Origin: Arcicella rosea
Lineage (GTDB): Bacteria > Bacteroidota > Bacteroidia > Cytophagales > Spirosomataceae
DNA length: 64,000 nucleotides
Direction of reading: 5' to 3'
Assembly: GCF_014204325.1 (NCBI RefSeq)
Contig: NZ_JACHKT010000020.1
Coordinates: forward strand, 41,777-105,776
Both the position numbers and the translations under genes were made by a program. Each line of letters begins with the position of its first letter. Positions within the stretch are counted from its first letter, which is position 1. Shown here in pieces: positions 36,334-44,611 of the stretch. The notes under the pieces are model-generated. The model searched no databases. It worked only from the letters and a program-made list of their open reading frames with translations, and was not told where the DNA came from.

Positions 36334-36385
36334 TTTACTTGATAGGTTTAAGCTTATTTATTCATTATCAGGTCTTGTATAGCCT

Positions 36386-37480
36386 TTAGGTTAATGTTAA
36401 TTGCAGTTTAGCGATGAATAGATGCTTTTGATTTTCTATTTGAAGAGAATGAGTATTAGGGAAAAAGTTTACTAATCGGTTTTTTACGTTTGCTAAACCA
36501 ATACCACCAAATATTTTTCTTTGATTATTGATAGTTAAGTCCGATTTACTGTTTTCTACCTCAAAGTATAGCTTATCATCAACTTTAAGAAGTATTTTGA
36601 TAAAGCAGTCTGCATACAAATCTCCAATACTATGTTTGAAGGCATTTTCCACAAAAGTAATAAGAATCATTGGAGGAATATTTCCATGAATATCACCTTC
36701 TACTTCAAAATTTACTTGCAGTCTTTTCGTATTCCTCATTTTTTCTAATTCAATAAAGTTGGATAAGAAACACACTTCTCTTTCTAAACTAATAGTTGGT
36801 TGATTAGACTCATAGAGTACATAATCTAACAAACTAGATAAAGATAGAATGGCATCACTATTCCGTTTGTCATCTGTAACAGAAAGACTATAAATATTAT
36901 TGAGTGTGTTAGTTAAAAAGTGGGGATTAATTTGAGCCCTTAAATAGTCAATCTCAATTTGTTTTTTTTTAGATATATTTTTAGCTAATGAACGAGTGAG
37001 TTTAATAGAGAATGCAGGCAAGGCGGTAAGAAATATTTCAAGAATAGCTCTATAAATGGAGCCAGACTTGAAAAGGAATGTATAGTCATTGTAAAATAAA
37101 ATCATATAACTAAAGTCTACTTTACTATCTTTATGTATATCATTATCAAAAATATATTGGATTCTAATATAAAAAATTATGAATAAACTTGTAATTAATG
37201 TAAATGTGTGTAAAATTGTAGAGATGTATCTATGTTTACGATGTTGTGTCCATGCAGGAATAATTCTATAAGTTATTACATAAAAAAAGATTATATCAAG
37301 GATTATTAAATAAGAAGTTGTAATGAATTTATAGCTTGTAGGAGCTAAGGGAGTCATTAAAGCTCGCCACAAAAATATAAACATCATTAACCAAAAAACA
37401 CAATGCAATAAAACCCTTTTCTTAGCAGATACCCCTTCAAGAGGATATATTTTTAAAAATAACTCAGCAATTTTTTCCAT
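36386..37480 (-). CDS. LytS/YehU-type sensor histidine kinase (array member 2)
   Basis: The 364-residue kinase shares the MEKIAELFLKIYPLEG opening and the same layout: membrane part (about 24-165), then INPHFLTNTLNNIYSL and the HATPase region. Its catalytic coding sequence at 36561-36871 is base-for-base the same as 37710-38020 in member 3, while the sensor half is clearly different (ALMTPLAPTSYKF start, DKDSKVDFSY loop-like region). Such a mosaic implies recent gene conversion or unequal exchange. It ends with the divergent tail HLFIAKLQLTLT. The gap to member 1 is 52 bp. Confidence 0.93.
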   Translation of the reverse strand: MEKIAELFLKIYPLEGVSAKKRVLLHCVFWLMMFIFLWRALMTPLAPTSYKFITTSYLIILDIIFFYVITYRIIPAWTQHRKHRYISTILHTFTLITSLFIIFYIRIQYIFDNDIHKDSKVDFSYMILFYNDYTFLFKSGSIYRAILEIFLTALPAFSIKLTRSLAKNISKKKQIEIDYLRAQINPHFLTNTLNNIYSLSVTDDKRNSDAILSLSSLLDYVLYESNQPTISLEREVCFLSNFIELEKMRNTKRLQVNFEVEGDIHGNIPPMILITFVENAFKHSIGDLYADCFIKILLKVDDKLYFEVENSKSDLTINNQRKIFGGIGLANVKNRLVNFFPNTHSLQIENQKHLFIAKLQLTLT

Positions 37481-37534
37481 GTTAATTAATAGGTTTAATC
37501 TTACTTTATCAGTTAATGAGACTTGTATAGCCTT

Positions 37535-38629
37535 TTATATCAATGCTAATTGTAGTTTAATTATGAATTGATTCTCTTTGTTTTCTATCTGAAGAGAATG
37601 TGTATTTGGATACAATGTAGCCAATCGTTTTTTTACATTAGCTAAGCCAATGCCCCCAAATGTTTTTCTTTGGTTATTGGTAGTTAAGTTTGATTTACTG
37701 TTTTTTACTTCAAAGTATAGCTTATCATCAACTTTAAGAAGTATTTTGATAAAGCAGTCTGCATACAAATCTCCAATACTATGTTTGAAGGCATTTTCCA
37801 CAAAAGTAATAAGAATCATTGGAGGAATATTTCCATGAATATCACCTTCTACTTCAAAATTTACTTGCAGTCTTTTCGTATTCCTCATTTTTTCTAATTC
37901 AATAAAGTTGGATAAGAAACACACTTCTCTTTCTAAACTAATAGTTGGTTGATTAGACTCATAGAGTACATAATCTAACAAACTAGATAAAGATAGAATG
38001 GCATCACTATTCCGTTTGTCGTCTGTAACAGAAAGACTGTAGATATTATTAAGTGTATTAGTTAAAAAGTGAGGGTTAATTTGAGACCTCAAGTAATCAA
38101 TTTCAACTTGCTTTTTTTCAGAATAATTTTTGACCAAGGAACGAATGAGTTTAATGAAAAATGCTGGCAGGGTATAAAGAATTGTTTTGAGTATATAGGA
38201 AATAAAAATTCTAGGCTCAACTAAAAACCAGAACTTATTTTGAAATTTATTTAAAAAACTAGAGTTTACATTAACCCTTTTAAGTAACTCATAATGAAAG
38301 ATTAATTGAACTCTTATATTAAAAATAATTATGAAGCTAGTTAAAAATATTCCCACATATATAGTTGTAAGCAAGTATCTATGTTTGTGTTTAGAGATCC
38401 ATAAGGGAGAAACTAAATACACAGTTATGTAGAAAAGGATTGCACTAACAATTATTAAATAAGAAATAGAAGCGAGATTGAAGTAAAAACCAGTTATTGG
38501 AATCATTAAAGATTTCCAAAGACTAATAAACATTATCAACCAAAAGATATTATGTAATAAAACTCTTCGTTTGGGTGTTACGCCCTCAATAGGATATATT
38601 TTTAAAAATAGTTCGGAAATTTTTTCCAT
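37535..38629 (-). CDS. LytS/YehU-type sensor histidine kinase (array member 3)
   Basis: The 364-residue kinase opens MEKISELFLKIYPIEGVTPKRR, spans the membrane within residues 24-165 and has the His motif and the HATPase box as in its neighbours. It differs from member 2 in the sensor half and in the tail (QFIIKLQLALI) but is identical to it across the 311-bp tract noted there. One spacer base-level difference (a K in place of E in EVKNSKSNL) lies outside the tract. The reading order places it third from the promoter side. Confidence 0.93.
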   Translation of the reverse strand: MEKISELFLKIYPIEGVTPKRRVLLHNIFWLIMFISLWKSLMIPITGFYFNLASISYLIIVSAILFYITVYLVSPLWISKHKHRYLLTTIYVGIFLTSFIIIFNIRVQLIFHYELLKRVNVNSSFLNKFQNKFWFLVEPRIFISYILKTILYTLPAFFIKLIRSLVKNYSEKKQVEIDYLRSQINPHFLTNTLNNIYSLSVTDDKRNSDAILSLSSLLDYVLYESNQPTISLEREVCFLSNFIELEKMRNTKRLQVNFEVEGDIHGNIPPMILITFVENAFKHSIGDLYADCFIKILLKVDDKLYFEVKNSKSNLTTNNQRKTFGGIGLANVKKRLATLYPNTHSLQIENKENQFIIKLQLALI

Positions 38630-38690
38630 ATTAATTGATTAAATCTTGCTTATTAGTATTTTAATTATTTCAATTGTTAAGAGTAATCTT

Positions 38691-39788
38691 TTACATTAAC
38701 GCTAATTGTAGTTTAGTTATGAATAGATGCTCTTGATTTTCTATATGAAGAGAATGTGTATTAGGGAAAAGGATGGTCAACCGTTTTTTTACATTGGTTA
38801 AACCAATGCCACCAAATGTTTTTCTTTGATTATTGGTAGTTAAGTTTGATTTACTGTTTTCTACTTCAAAGTATAGCTTATCATCATCAACTTTAAGAAG
38901 AATTTTGATAAAGCAGTTTGAGTACAAGTCTCCGATACTGTGTTTGAAAGCATTTTCTACAAAAGTGATAAGAATCATTGGAGGAATATTTCCATGAATA
39001 TCACCTTCTACTTCAAAGTTTACTTGCAGTCTTTTCGTATTCCTCATTTTTTCTAACTCAATAAAATTAGCTAGGAAATTCACTTCCTTTTCTAAACTGA
39101 TAGTTGGTTGATTGGACTCATAGAGTACGTAATCTAACAAACTAGATAAAGATAGAATGGCATCACTATTCCGTTTATCATCAGTAACAGAAAGGCTGTA
39201 GATATTATTAAGTGTGTTGGTTAAAAAGTGTGGACTAATTTGAGACCTTAAATAATCAATTTCAATTTGCTTTTTTTCAGAAATATTTTTGACTAAAGAT
39301 CTAGTAAGTTTGATGAAAAAAGCAGGTAATGTATTAAAGAGAGTAGTAAAAATGCTTGAAATAATGTAGCCAGACTCGAATATAAACCAAAAGTTATTAT
39401 AAAATTTAATTAAATAACTAGAGTCTACGTTAGCTCCTTTAAGAAAATCATAATCAAATATTAATTGAACTCTAATATTAAAAATAACAGACAAGCTAAT
39501 TATAAAAGTTATTACATATAGCATTGTTGCTAAATATTTATATTTGTGATTGTTGTCCCATAAAGGAGTAACTAGATACACAATTATGTAGAAAAAAAAT
39601 ATGCTGGTAATTATGCAATATGAAGTCGTAATAAAATTGTAAGAGATTCCAGTTACTGAATAATTTACTACCTCCCACAAACCAACAAACATCATCACCC
39701 AAAAAACACAATGCAATAAAATTCTTCTCCTAACAGATACTCCTTCAATAGGATATATTTTTAAAAATAATTCAGCAATTTTTTCCAT
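38691..39788 (-). CDS. LytS/YehU-type sensor histidine kinase (array member 4, next to the regulator)
   Basis: The 365-residue kinase opens MEKIAELFLKIYPIEGVSVRRR and has the same membrane-sensor plus kinase layout, with a slightly different catalytic segment (SQISPHFLTNTLNN instead of INPHFL, and EKEVNFLANFIELEKM). Those differences make it the most divergent catalytic half of the four. Its ATG is separated by one base from the stop of the LytTR regulator, implying translational coupling, so it is the likely cognate kinase and perhaps the ancestral copy. The Ser replacing Asn next to His is notable but the acceptor His is kept. Confidence 0.93.
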   Translation of the reverse strand: MEKIAELFLKIYPIEGVSVRRRILLHCVFWVMMFVGLWEVVNYSVTGISYNFITTSYCIITSIFFFYIIVYLVTPLWDNNHKYKYLATMLYVITFIISLSVIFNIRVQLIFDYDFLKGANVDSSYLIKFYNNFWFIFESGYIISSIFTTLFNTLPAFFIKLTRSLVKNISEKKQIEIDYLRSQISPHFLTNTLNNIYSLSVTDDKRNSDAILSLSSLLDYVLYESNQPTISLEKEVNFLANFIELEKMRNTKRLQVNFEVEGDIHGNIPPMILITFVENAFKHSIGDLYSNCFIKILLKVDDDKLYFEVENSKSNLTTNNQRKTFGGIGLTNVKKRLTILFPNTHSLHIENQEHLFITKLQLALM

Positions 39789-39789
39789 G

Positions 39790-40509
39790 TTAATTGATAG
39801 GCTTAATCTTACTCATTAGGGTTTCTTTATAGTTTTGACCCATCGGAATCATTACATTGTTTTTGAGTTCTATCAAACTATTACTTCCATCAATGGCAGA
39901 TATTTTGTCGGTGGCAATGATATAAGATTTGTGTACTCTCATAAAACTTTGAGGAGGAAGAATCTCTACCATCTTTTTCATAGTAATATGTGTGATAATT
40001 GGGCGGTCTGCATCAGTAATGATTTTGATATAATCTCTCAACCCTTCTACATAAATAATATCATTAAAATTTACTTTTATCATCTTACTGCCTTCTTTTA
40101 CATATACCACAGTTTCTGAAGAGGTATGACTGTCTTCATTGTTTGCAGTATAGTATAGCCGTTTAACTTTTTCTAACGATTTTTTAAATCTATCGAATGA
40201 GATTGGCTTTTTCAGATAATCAATTACATCCAAATCATAGCTTTCTAAAGCATAATCAGCATGGGCAGTCATGATTATTACGTGTGGGCTTGGTGAGAGC
40301 ATCCTGATAAAATCTAGCCCAGATAAATGAGGCATTGAAATATCAGTAATAATTAAATCAACAGTTTGATGAGTTAGAAAATTGGAGGCTTCAATGGCGT
40401 TATCAAACACTTGAAGGAGTTCTATCGACGAAATTCGTGATAAATAATTTCTAATGAGGTTTTGGGCAGGTTCTTCATCTTCAAGAACAATGCAACGTAG
40501 GATTTTCAT
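39790..40509 (-). CDS. LytTR-family response regulator
   Basis: The 239-residue regulator has a receiver domain (1-115: acidic pocket near EDEEP, phospho-acceptor Asp56 in LIITDISMP, conserved Lys101 in YLKKPIS) and a C-terminal LytTR DNA-binding domain (about 130-235 with VNFNDIIYVEGLRDYIKI and FMRVHKSYIIA). It is the first gene of a five-gene reverse-strand unit containing four kinases. LytTR regulators often bind paired repeats and autoregulate; the palindrome at 40562-40600 about 55 bp upstream of its ATG is a candidate site. Confidence 0.95.
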   Translation of the reverse strand: MKILRCIVLEDEEPAQNLIRNYLSRISSIELLQVFDNAIEASNFLTHQTVDLIITDISMPHLSGLDFIRMLSPSPHVIIMTAHADYALESYDLDVIDYLKKPISFDRFKKSLEKVKRLYYTANNEDSHTSSETVVYVKEGSKMIKVNFNDIIYVEGLRDYIKIITDADRPIITHITMKKMVEILPPQSFMRVHKSYIIATDKISAIDGSNSLIELKNNVMIPMGQNYKETLMSKIKPIN

Positions 40510-40561
40510 ATATTTAGGTTCAAGTAGATTAATTAATGGCTTATGTTATAGCGTAAAATGC

Positions 40562-40600
40562 TTTACAGTCATGTTTATAATACATAAATATGACTGTAAA
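40562..40600. promoter_or_regulatory. Inverted repeat TTTACAGTCAT...ATGACTGTAAA upstream of the LytTR unit
   Basis: TTTACAGTCAT (40562-40572) and ATGACTGTAAA (40590-40600) are perfect 11-bp arms 17 bp apart. They lie between the serS stop and the regulator ATG. ACAGTCAT resembles a LytTR half-site, so an operator is plausible; but a terminator of serS cannot be excluded, although no T-run follows on the reverse strand. Confidence 0.5.
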
Positions 40601-40622
40601 AGTTGATTTGTGAGGTTTTACA

Positions 40623-41894
40623 CTAAGCAATCTCCTCAAATCCGCAGTAAGGCACAAGTACTTTTGGAATACGAATGCCTTCTGGCGTTTGGTTGTTTTC
40701 GAGAATTGCCGCCAAAATACGTGGTAAAGCTAAGGCAGAACCATTAAGCGTATGCAATAATTGAGATTTTCCTTCAGTTTTCATGCGTAGCTTCAAACGA
40801 TTGGCTTGATAAGTTTCAAAGTTTGAAACAGAACTTACTTCCAACCAACGACCTTGAGCAGCAGACCAAACTTCCATATCATAAGTAAGAGCAGAAGTAA
40901 AGCTCATATCGCCACCGCACAAACGTAATACTCGGTAAGGCAATTCTAATTTTTGAAGAATGCCTTGTACGTGCAACGACATTTCCTCTAAAGCTGTGTA
41001 AGAATTTTCTGGCTTTTCGATACGGACAATTTCAATTTTATCAAACTGATGCAAACGATTCAAGCCACGAACGTGAGCTCCCCAAGAACCTGCTTCACGA
41101 CGGAAACAAGGCGTATAGCCCGCATTTTTAATGGGTAAATCTGTTTCCTGTAAAATCACATCACGATACATGTTGGTAATCGGTACTTCTGCCGTTGGAA
41201 TCAAAAATAAATCATCTTCAGTAGCGTGATACATTTGTCCATCTTTATCAGGCAATTGACCCGTTCCAAAACCAGATTCTTTATTGATTAATATAGGAGG
41301 TTGAATTTCGGTATAACCTGCGTTGATAGCTTCGTCTAGGAAGAAATTAATCAAAGCCCGTTGGATTCTTGCTCCTTTTCCTTTATACACAGGAAAGCCC
41401 GCACCTGTAATTTTGTTGCCCAATTCAAAGTCAATAATGTCGTACTTTTTGATTAAATCCCAGTGCGGTTGAGCATTTTCTGGTAATGTAGGAATTGCCC
41501 CATTTTCTAAAACCACCTCGTTTTCTTCTGGTGTTTTTCCCGCAGGAACACTGCTGTGAGGTAAGTTTGGTAAAGTAACTAATACTTCATATAATTCAGC
41601 TTCGGTGCTTTTCAATACTTCTTCTAATTCCTTAGAACGAATTTTCAAAGCACTGGTTTCAGCTTTAGCTATTTCTGCTTCATCTTTTTTACCAGCTTTC
41701 ATCAAGCCACCAATTTCTTTGGCAAGGGCGTTCGATTTGGCTAAAGTACCGTCCAATTCCACCTGCGTTTCACGACGTTTGTCGTCTAAGCACAATACTT
41801 TCTCAACGATTTCTTCTGCATCTTTGAAGTATTTTCGTTTCAAGCCCTCAATTGTTGTGGCTTTGTTTTCTTTAATTTGTTGTATTTGTAACAT
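40623..41894 (-). CDS. serS: Serine--tRNA ligase
   Basis: The 423-residue class II synthetase has the N-terminal coiled-coil tRNA-binding arm (about residues 25-105, with ELDGTLAKSNALAKEIGGLMKAG), motif 2 CFRREAGSWGAHVRGLNRLHQFDKIEIV split by the usual loop and motif 3 GSALALPRILAAILEN near the C-terminus. It charges tRNA-Ser and tRNA-Sec if present. The ATG lies only 6 bp after the stop of a PIN toxin gene in the same direction, so the toxin-antitoxin pair probably leads the serS transcript, an unusual setting for an essential gene. Confidence 0.96.
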   Translation of the reverse strand: MLQIQQIKENKATTIEGLKRKYFKDAEEIVEKVLCLDDKRRETQVELDGTLAKSNALAKEIGGLMKAGKKDEAEIAKAETSALKIRSKELEEVLKSTEAELYEVLVTLPNLPHSSVPAGKTPEENEVVLENGAIPTLPENAQPHWDLIKKYDIIDFELGNKITGAGFPVYKGKGARIQRALINFFLDEAINAGYTEIQPPILINKESGFGTGQLPDKDGQMYHATEDDLFLIPTAEVPITNMYRDVILQETDLPIKNAGYTPCFRREAGSWGAHVRGLNRLHQFDKIEIVRIEKPENSYTALEEMSLHVQGILQKLELPYRVLRLCGGDMSFTSALTYDMEVWSAAQGRWLEVSSVSNFETYQANRLKLRMKTEGKSQLLHTLNGSALALPRILAAILENNQTPEGIRIPKVLVPYCGFEEIA

Positions 41895-41900
41895 AAGTTT

Positions 41901-42329
41901 TTAAATATCTAACTCACAAAATTGTCTTGCATTAAGTATTGGAATTTGTTGATATGGATGAAGCACCAATAAATCTTCATCGCCAGTAATGATAAAATTT
42001 GCTTTAGCTGCTATGGCAAGAGATAAAAATTTGTTATCCTTTGAATCCCTACAATCAAAAACAGGATTTTCGATTTGAATCCAAAGTGCTGCTTTTCTAA
42101 AACTACTTAAAAACCCAAATCGAGTTTCGTCACTGAGGTATTTATCAAATTTTCTGCGAAAAAGTACATCGACAAGTTCAGCAAAAGTTTCTTCTGAAGC
42201 CAATAAAACTCCATTGGCAAGTGCCTTTTGATATGCTTGTGCTGTAATACTTTTTCCATCGGGTGAAATAACAGCACTTAAAAGTGTATTGGTGTCAAAC
42301 ACGAATTTATGAACGTGATTCATTATCAA
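41901..42329 (-). CDS. PIN-domain toxin (type II toxin-antitoxin)
   Basis: The 142-residue product has the PIN nuclease acidic residues in FVFDTNTLLSAVI at the start, an E in EETFAELVDV and the DSKDNKFLSLAIAAKANFIITGDEDLL centre. PIN toxins are metal-dependent RNases, often site-specific on tRNA or rRNA. Its start overlaps the preceding antitoxin by about 20 bp, and it is followed by serS after 6 bp. A second ATG two codons in is equally possible as start. The gene looks intact, in contrast to the neighbouring PIN gene at 44005. Confidence 0.87.
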   Translation of the reverse strand: MIMNHVHKFVFDTNTLLSAVISPDGKSITAQAYQKALANGVLLASEETFAELVDVLFRRKFDKYLSDETRFGFLSSFRKAALWIQIENPVFDCRDSKDNKFLSLAIAAKANFIITGDEDLLVLHPYQQIPILNARQFCELDI

Positions 42330-42552
42330 TTTCTTTTAAAAGCTCATCAAGCATTTGATTCGTTAATCCATTTTGAGAGGACTCCTGTCTTATAGCTTCG
42401 GAGCTTTCTAACAAGTTTCGATTTAAAGCATCTACGAATCTGATTTTTAGGAGATTTTCAATGGCAATCATAGCCGATTCTTTTTCCTTTTCAGAAGCAT
42501 TCTTGAATGCGAGATAAATTCCATCAGGAATATTTACTGATAATGCTTTCAT
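42307..42552 (-). CDS. Antitoxin partner of the PIN toxin
   Basis: The 81-residue acidic protein begins MKALSVNIPDGIYLAFKNA, a ribbon-helix-helix-like opening, and continues with a helical C-terminal region (ALNRNLLESSEAIRQE...LDELLKEID). It overlaps the toxin reading frame by 23 bp, the usual coupling in PIN pairs. It has its own candidate promoter at 42574-42581, which lies inside the downstream side of the aspartate kinase terminator. Antitoxin assignment rests on the operon layout more than on a recognised domain. Confidence 0.8.
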   Translation of the reverse strand: MKALSVNIPDGIYLAFKNASEKEKESAMIAIENLLKIRFVDALNRNLLESSEAIRQESSQNGLTNQMLDELLKEIDNESRS

Positions 42553-42573
42553 GACGTATAAAATTTATTTCCA

Positions 42574-42581
42574 CAAAGATA
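42574..42581 (-). promoter_or_regulatory. -7 box (TATCTTTG) for the antitoxin/toxin/serS transcript
   Basis: CAAAGATA on the plus strand gives TATCTTTG on the reverse strand, an exact TAnnTTTG match 22 bp before the antitoxin ATG; the matching -33 region would fall within the terminator hairpin at 42587-42626. Confidence 0.55.
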
Positions 42582-42586
42582 AAAAA

Positions 42587-42626
42587 AATAGCCGTGCTGG
42601 AAACAGGTTTCACAACACGGCTATTT
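42587..42626 (-). terminator. Terminator of the aspartate kinase unit
   Basis: AAATAGCCGTG (42587-42597) pairs with CACGGCTATTT (42616-42626); a T-run follows on the reverse strand. It stands 17 bp after the aspartate kinase stop. Confidence 0.87.
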
Positions 42627-42642
42627 AGCGATGTCGTTATAA

Positions 42643-44001
42643 TCAAGGAGCGGAGAAAATATCTTTCATCGCATCTTCATACAAAAAGCAACGTTCGTTC
42701 AAAGCATTCAAAGCCGCAGCTTTGTTTTTGCCGTGAATCAATAAAGTAATATTATGTTCGGAAGCTCCGTAGCAAATCATTCTAATTGGAATGTTTTTCA
42801 TGGCTTCTAACACTTTCAAGGCAATTCCTTCTTTATCAGCCGAGAAATTTCCTACGATACAAACGATAGTCTGGTCTTTATCACATTCTTCTAAATCAGC
42901 GAATTGACGTAATTCTGCCATGATTTCTTCTAAATGTTCGTCGTTATCAATGGTTACAGAAACCGAAACTTCCGAAGTTGTAATCATATCAACTGGCGTT
43001 TTGTATTTTTCAAATACTTCAAATACTCTACGCAAGAAACCATAAGCATTCAACATTCTGGTTGAGTGAATGTAAATGGCTGTTAAATTATCTTTGGCAG
43101 CAATCGCTTTAATTTCACGGTCAGATGTTTTGTCGGCAATCAAAGTTCCATAAGCTGCTGGTTCCATGGTGTTTTTCAAACGAACAGGAACGCCCTTCAT
43201 TTTGGCAGGAGTAATGGTACTTGGGTGTAAAATTTTTGCACCGAAATACGCTAATTCTGCTGCTTCTTCAAAAGTCAACTCACGAATTGGGAACGTTTTC
43301 TTCACAATACGTGGGTCGTTGTTGTGCATTCCGTCGATGTCTGTCCAGATTTGTACTTCTTCTGCTACAATCGCTCCACCGATTAACGAAGCTGTATAAT
43401 CTGAACCGCCACGCTTCAAGTTATCGACTTCGCCACGAGGATTTCTACAAATAAATCCTTGCGTAATAAAGATTTGTTTGTCGGTGAGTTGTCCGAGAAT
43501 TGCTCCTAATTTTTCCTCTGTAAATTTTAACACTGGCTCATTGTCAGCATCAATTAACATAAAGTCTAAAGCAGGCAATAAAGCGGCACTTATACCTTCT
43601 TCACGCAAGTATGCTTCGAACATTTGGGTAGAAAGTAATTCTCCTTCTGCTACGATTTCTTTTTCTTGCTTTACTGAAAAAGGCTTGATATTTACTAAAG
43701 AACGAATGAACGAAAATTCCTTTTCGATAATAGCTTTTCCTTCTGCGTAGCCAGCTTCTGTACTGTAAAGTTCTTTTATAAAAGATTCGTAATGTGCATA
43801 CAACTCGTTGATTTTCTGAGTTGCCTCGGCATCATTATGCGATTTTAATGACTCACCAATAGAAATCAAAGCGTTTGTAGTACCCGAAAGGGCAGACAAA
43901 ACGACAATTTTACGATTACCATCTTCAGTAATCAAATTTTTAATTGAGTGCATTCGCTCGGGCTTCCCAACGGAAGTTCCCCCAAATTTCCAAACTTGCA
44001 T
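42643..44001 (-). CDS. Aspartate kinase (monofunctional)
   Basis: The 452-residue product opens with KFGGTSVG and has the amino-acid kinase domain (GGSDYTASLIGGAIVAEE and EIQIWTDIDGM-like QIWTDIDGM) and two C-terminal ACT-type regulatory regions (about 305-445, MITTSEVSVSVTIDN and ITLLIHGKNKAAAL). It phosphorylates aspartate, the first step to lysine, threonine and methionine, and the ACT pair implies feedback control. No homoserine dehydrogenase is fused. It starts 3 bp after the broken PIN gene, so the broken toxin operon probably carries this essential gene. Confidence 0.94.
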   Translation of the reverse strand: MQVWKFGGTSVGKPERMHSIKNLITEDGNRKIVVLSALSGTTNALISIGESLKSHNDAEATQKINELYAHYESFIKELYSTEAGYAEGKAIIEKEFSFIRSLVNIKPFSVKQEKEIVAEGELLSTQMFEAYLREEGISAALLPALDFMLIDADNEPVLKFTEEKLGAILGQLTDKQIFITQGFICRNPRGEVDNLKRGGSDYTASLIGGAIVAEEVQIWTDIDGMHNNDPRIVKKTFPIRELTFEEAAELAYFGAKILHPSTITPAKMKGVPVRLKNTMEPAAYGTLIADKTSDREIKAIAAKDNLTAIYIHSTRMLNAYGFLRRVFEVFEKYKTPVDMITTSEVSVSVTIDNDEHLEEIMAELRQFADLEECDKDQTIVCIVGNFSADKEGIALKVLEAMKNIPIRMICYGASEHNITLLIHGKNKAAALNALNERCFLYEDAMKDIFSAP

Positions 44002-44004
44002 TTT

Positions 44005-44315
44005 CTAAACGATTGTTTTCTTAAATAATATTTTAATTTTTTCTAAAAAAGTATCTATGTCGATGATTTCTACTTTTGGAAAATCAATGTCTTTTAATGG
44101 ATTGAAGTGTTTATCATTTGTGACGATAAAATCTACATTTCCAACAATAGCTGTGTCTACAAATTTATTGTCGTCATAATCATTTTCTAAAAGCCCCCAT
44201 TTAAAGAAAATTTCTCTTTTTTCAACATTAGGCTGAGCGAGTAGCATTTTTATGATATTATCGATTTTCTCCCAATCGACACTAACAATACATTGGTGTC
44301 TAAGATGATTCTCAT
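44005..44315 (-). pseudogene. PIN-domain toxin with internal deletion
   Basis: A clear PIN start (MRIILDTNVLLVSIGRKS) begins at ATG 44315, then the frame runs into a stop three codons later, whereas a second frame continues IIKMLLAQPNVEKREIFFKWG and DYDDNKFVDTAIVGNVDFIVTNDKHFNPLKDIDF to the end at 44005. The first and last thirds of a ~135-residue PIN toxin are thus present in different frames, and about 50 middle residues are missing. The remaining 80-codon frame alone would start at 44247 and is unlikely to be active. Confidence 0.85.
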
Positions 44316-44536
44316 AAAGTATAAGATGTTCTTAAATGTTCATTAGACCATTCTTTCATCGTTTCCTCTGTCCAGTTATTATCATCCCACAATTTGTCCA
44401 TTTCTTCACTTGCTTTCTCAGCAAAGTAGTTGCCAAGTAACAGTTTAATTTCAATCAATTGACTATCAGTAACTTTGTAGCTAAACAACTTTACTAATTC
44501 TAATTGAAGATTCGTAAGTTTTTGAGCAGGTACCAT
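44312..44536 (-). CDS. Antitoxin partner of the broken PIN toxin
   Basis: The 74-residue product (QLELVKLFSYKVTDSQLIEIKLLLGNYFAEKASEEMDKLWDDNNWTEET...) is a helical, acidic protein typical of the antitoxins that precede MRIILDTN-type PIN toxins in Bacteroidota. The stop overlaps the toxin ATG by ATGA. It seems to be intact although its partner is decayed, so it may persist as an orphan antidote to a related toxin elsewhere. Confidence 0.8.
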   Translation of the reverse strand: MVPAQKLTNLQLELVKLFSYKVTDSQLIEIKLLLGNYFAEKASEEMDKLWDDNNWTEETMKEWSNEHLRTSYTL

Positions 44537-44611
44537 AATTTCGATTTAATTAATGTGAATAATAAAAAACAGAATCAATCTCATGCCTTGATTATAAAAA
44601 CACACATACTA

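Noticed and set aside
35233..39788. Tandem repeats as a possible insertion or mobile array
   Set aside because: No transposase, terminal repeats or target duplications; the repeats are full kinase genes in the same frame order, so tandem gene duplication explains them.
44005..44247. 80-codon PIN frame as a complete small toxin
   Set aside because: It lacks the N-terminal catalytic Asp; the true start lies upstream in another frame, so it is scored as a pseudogene.
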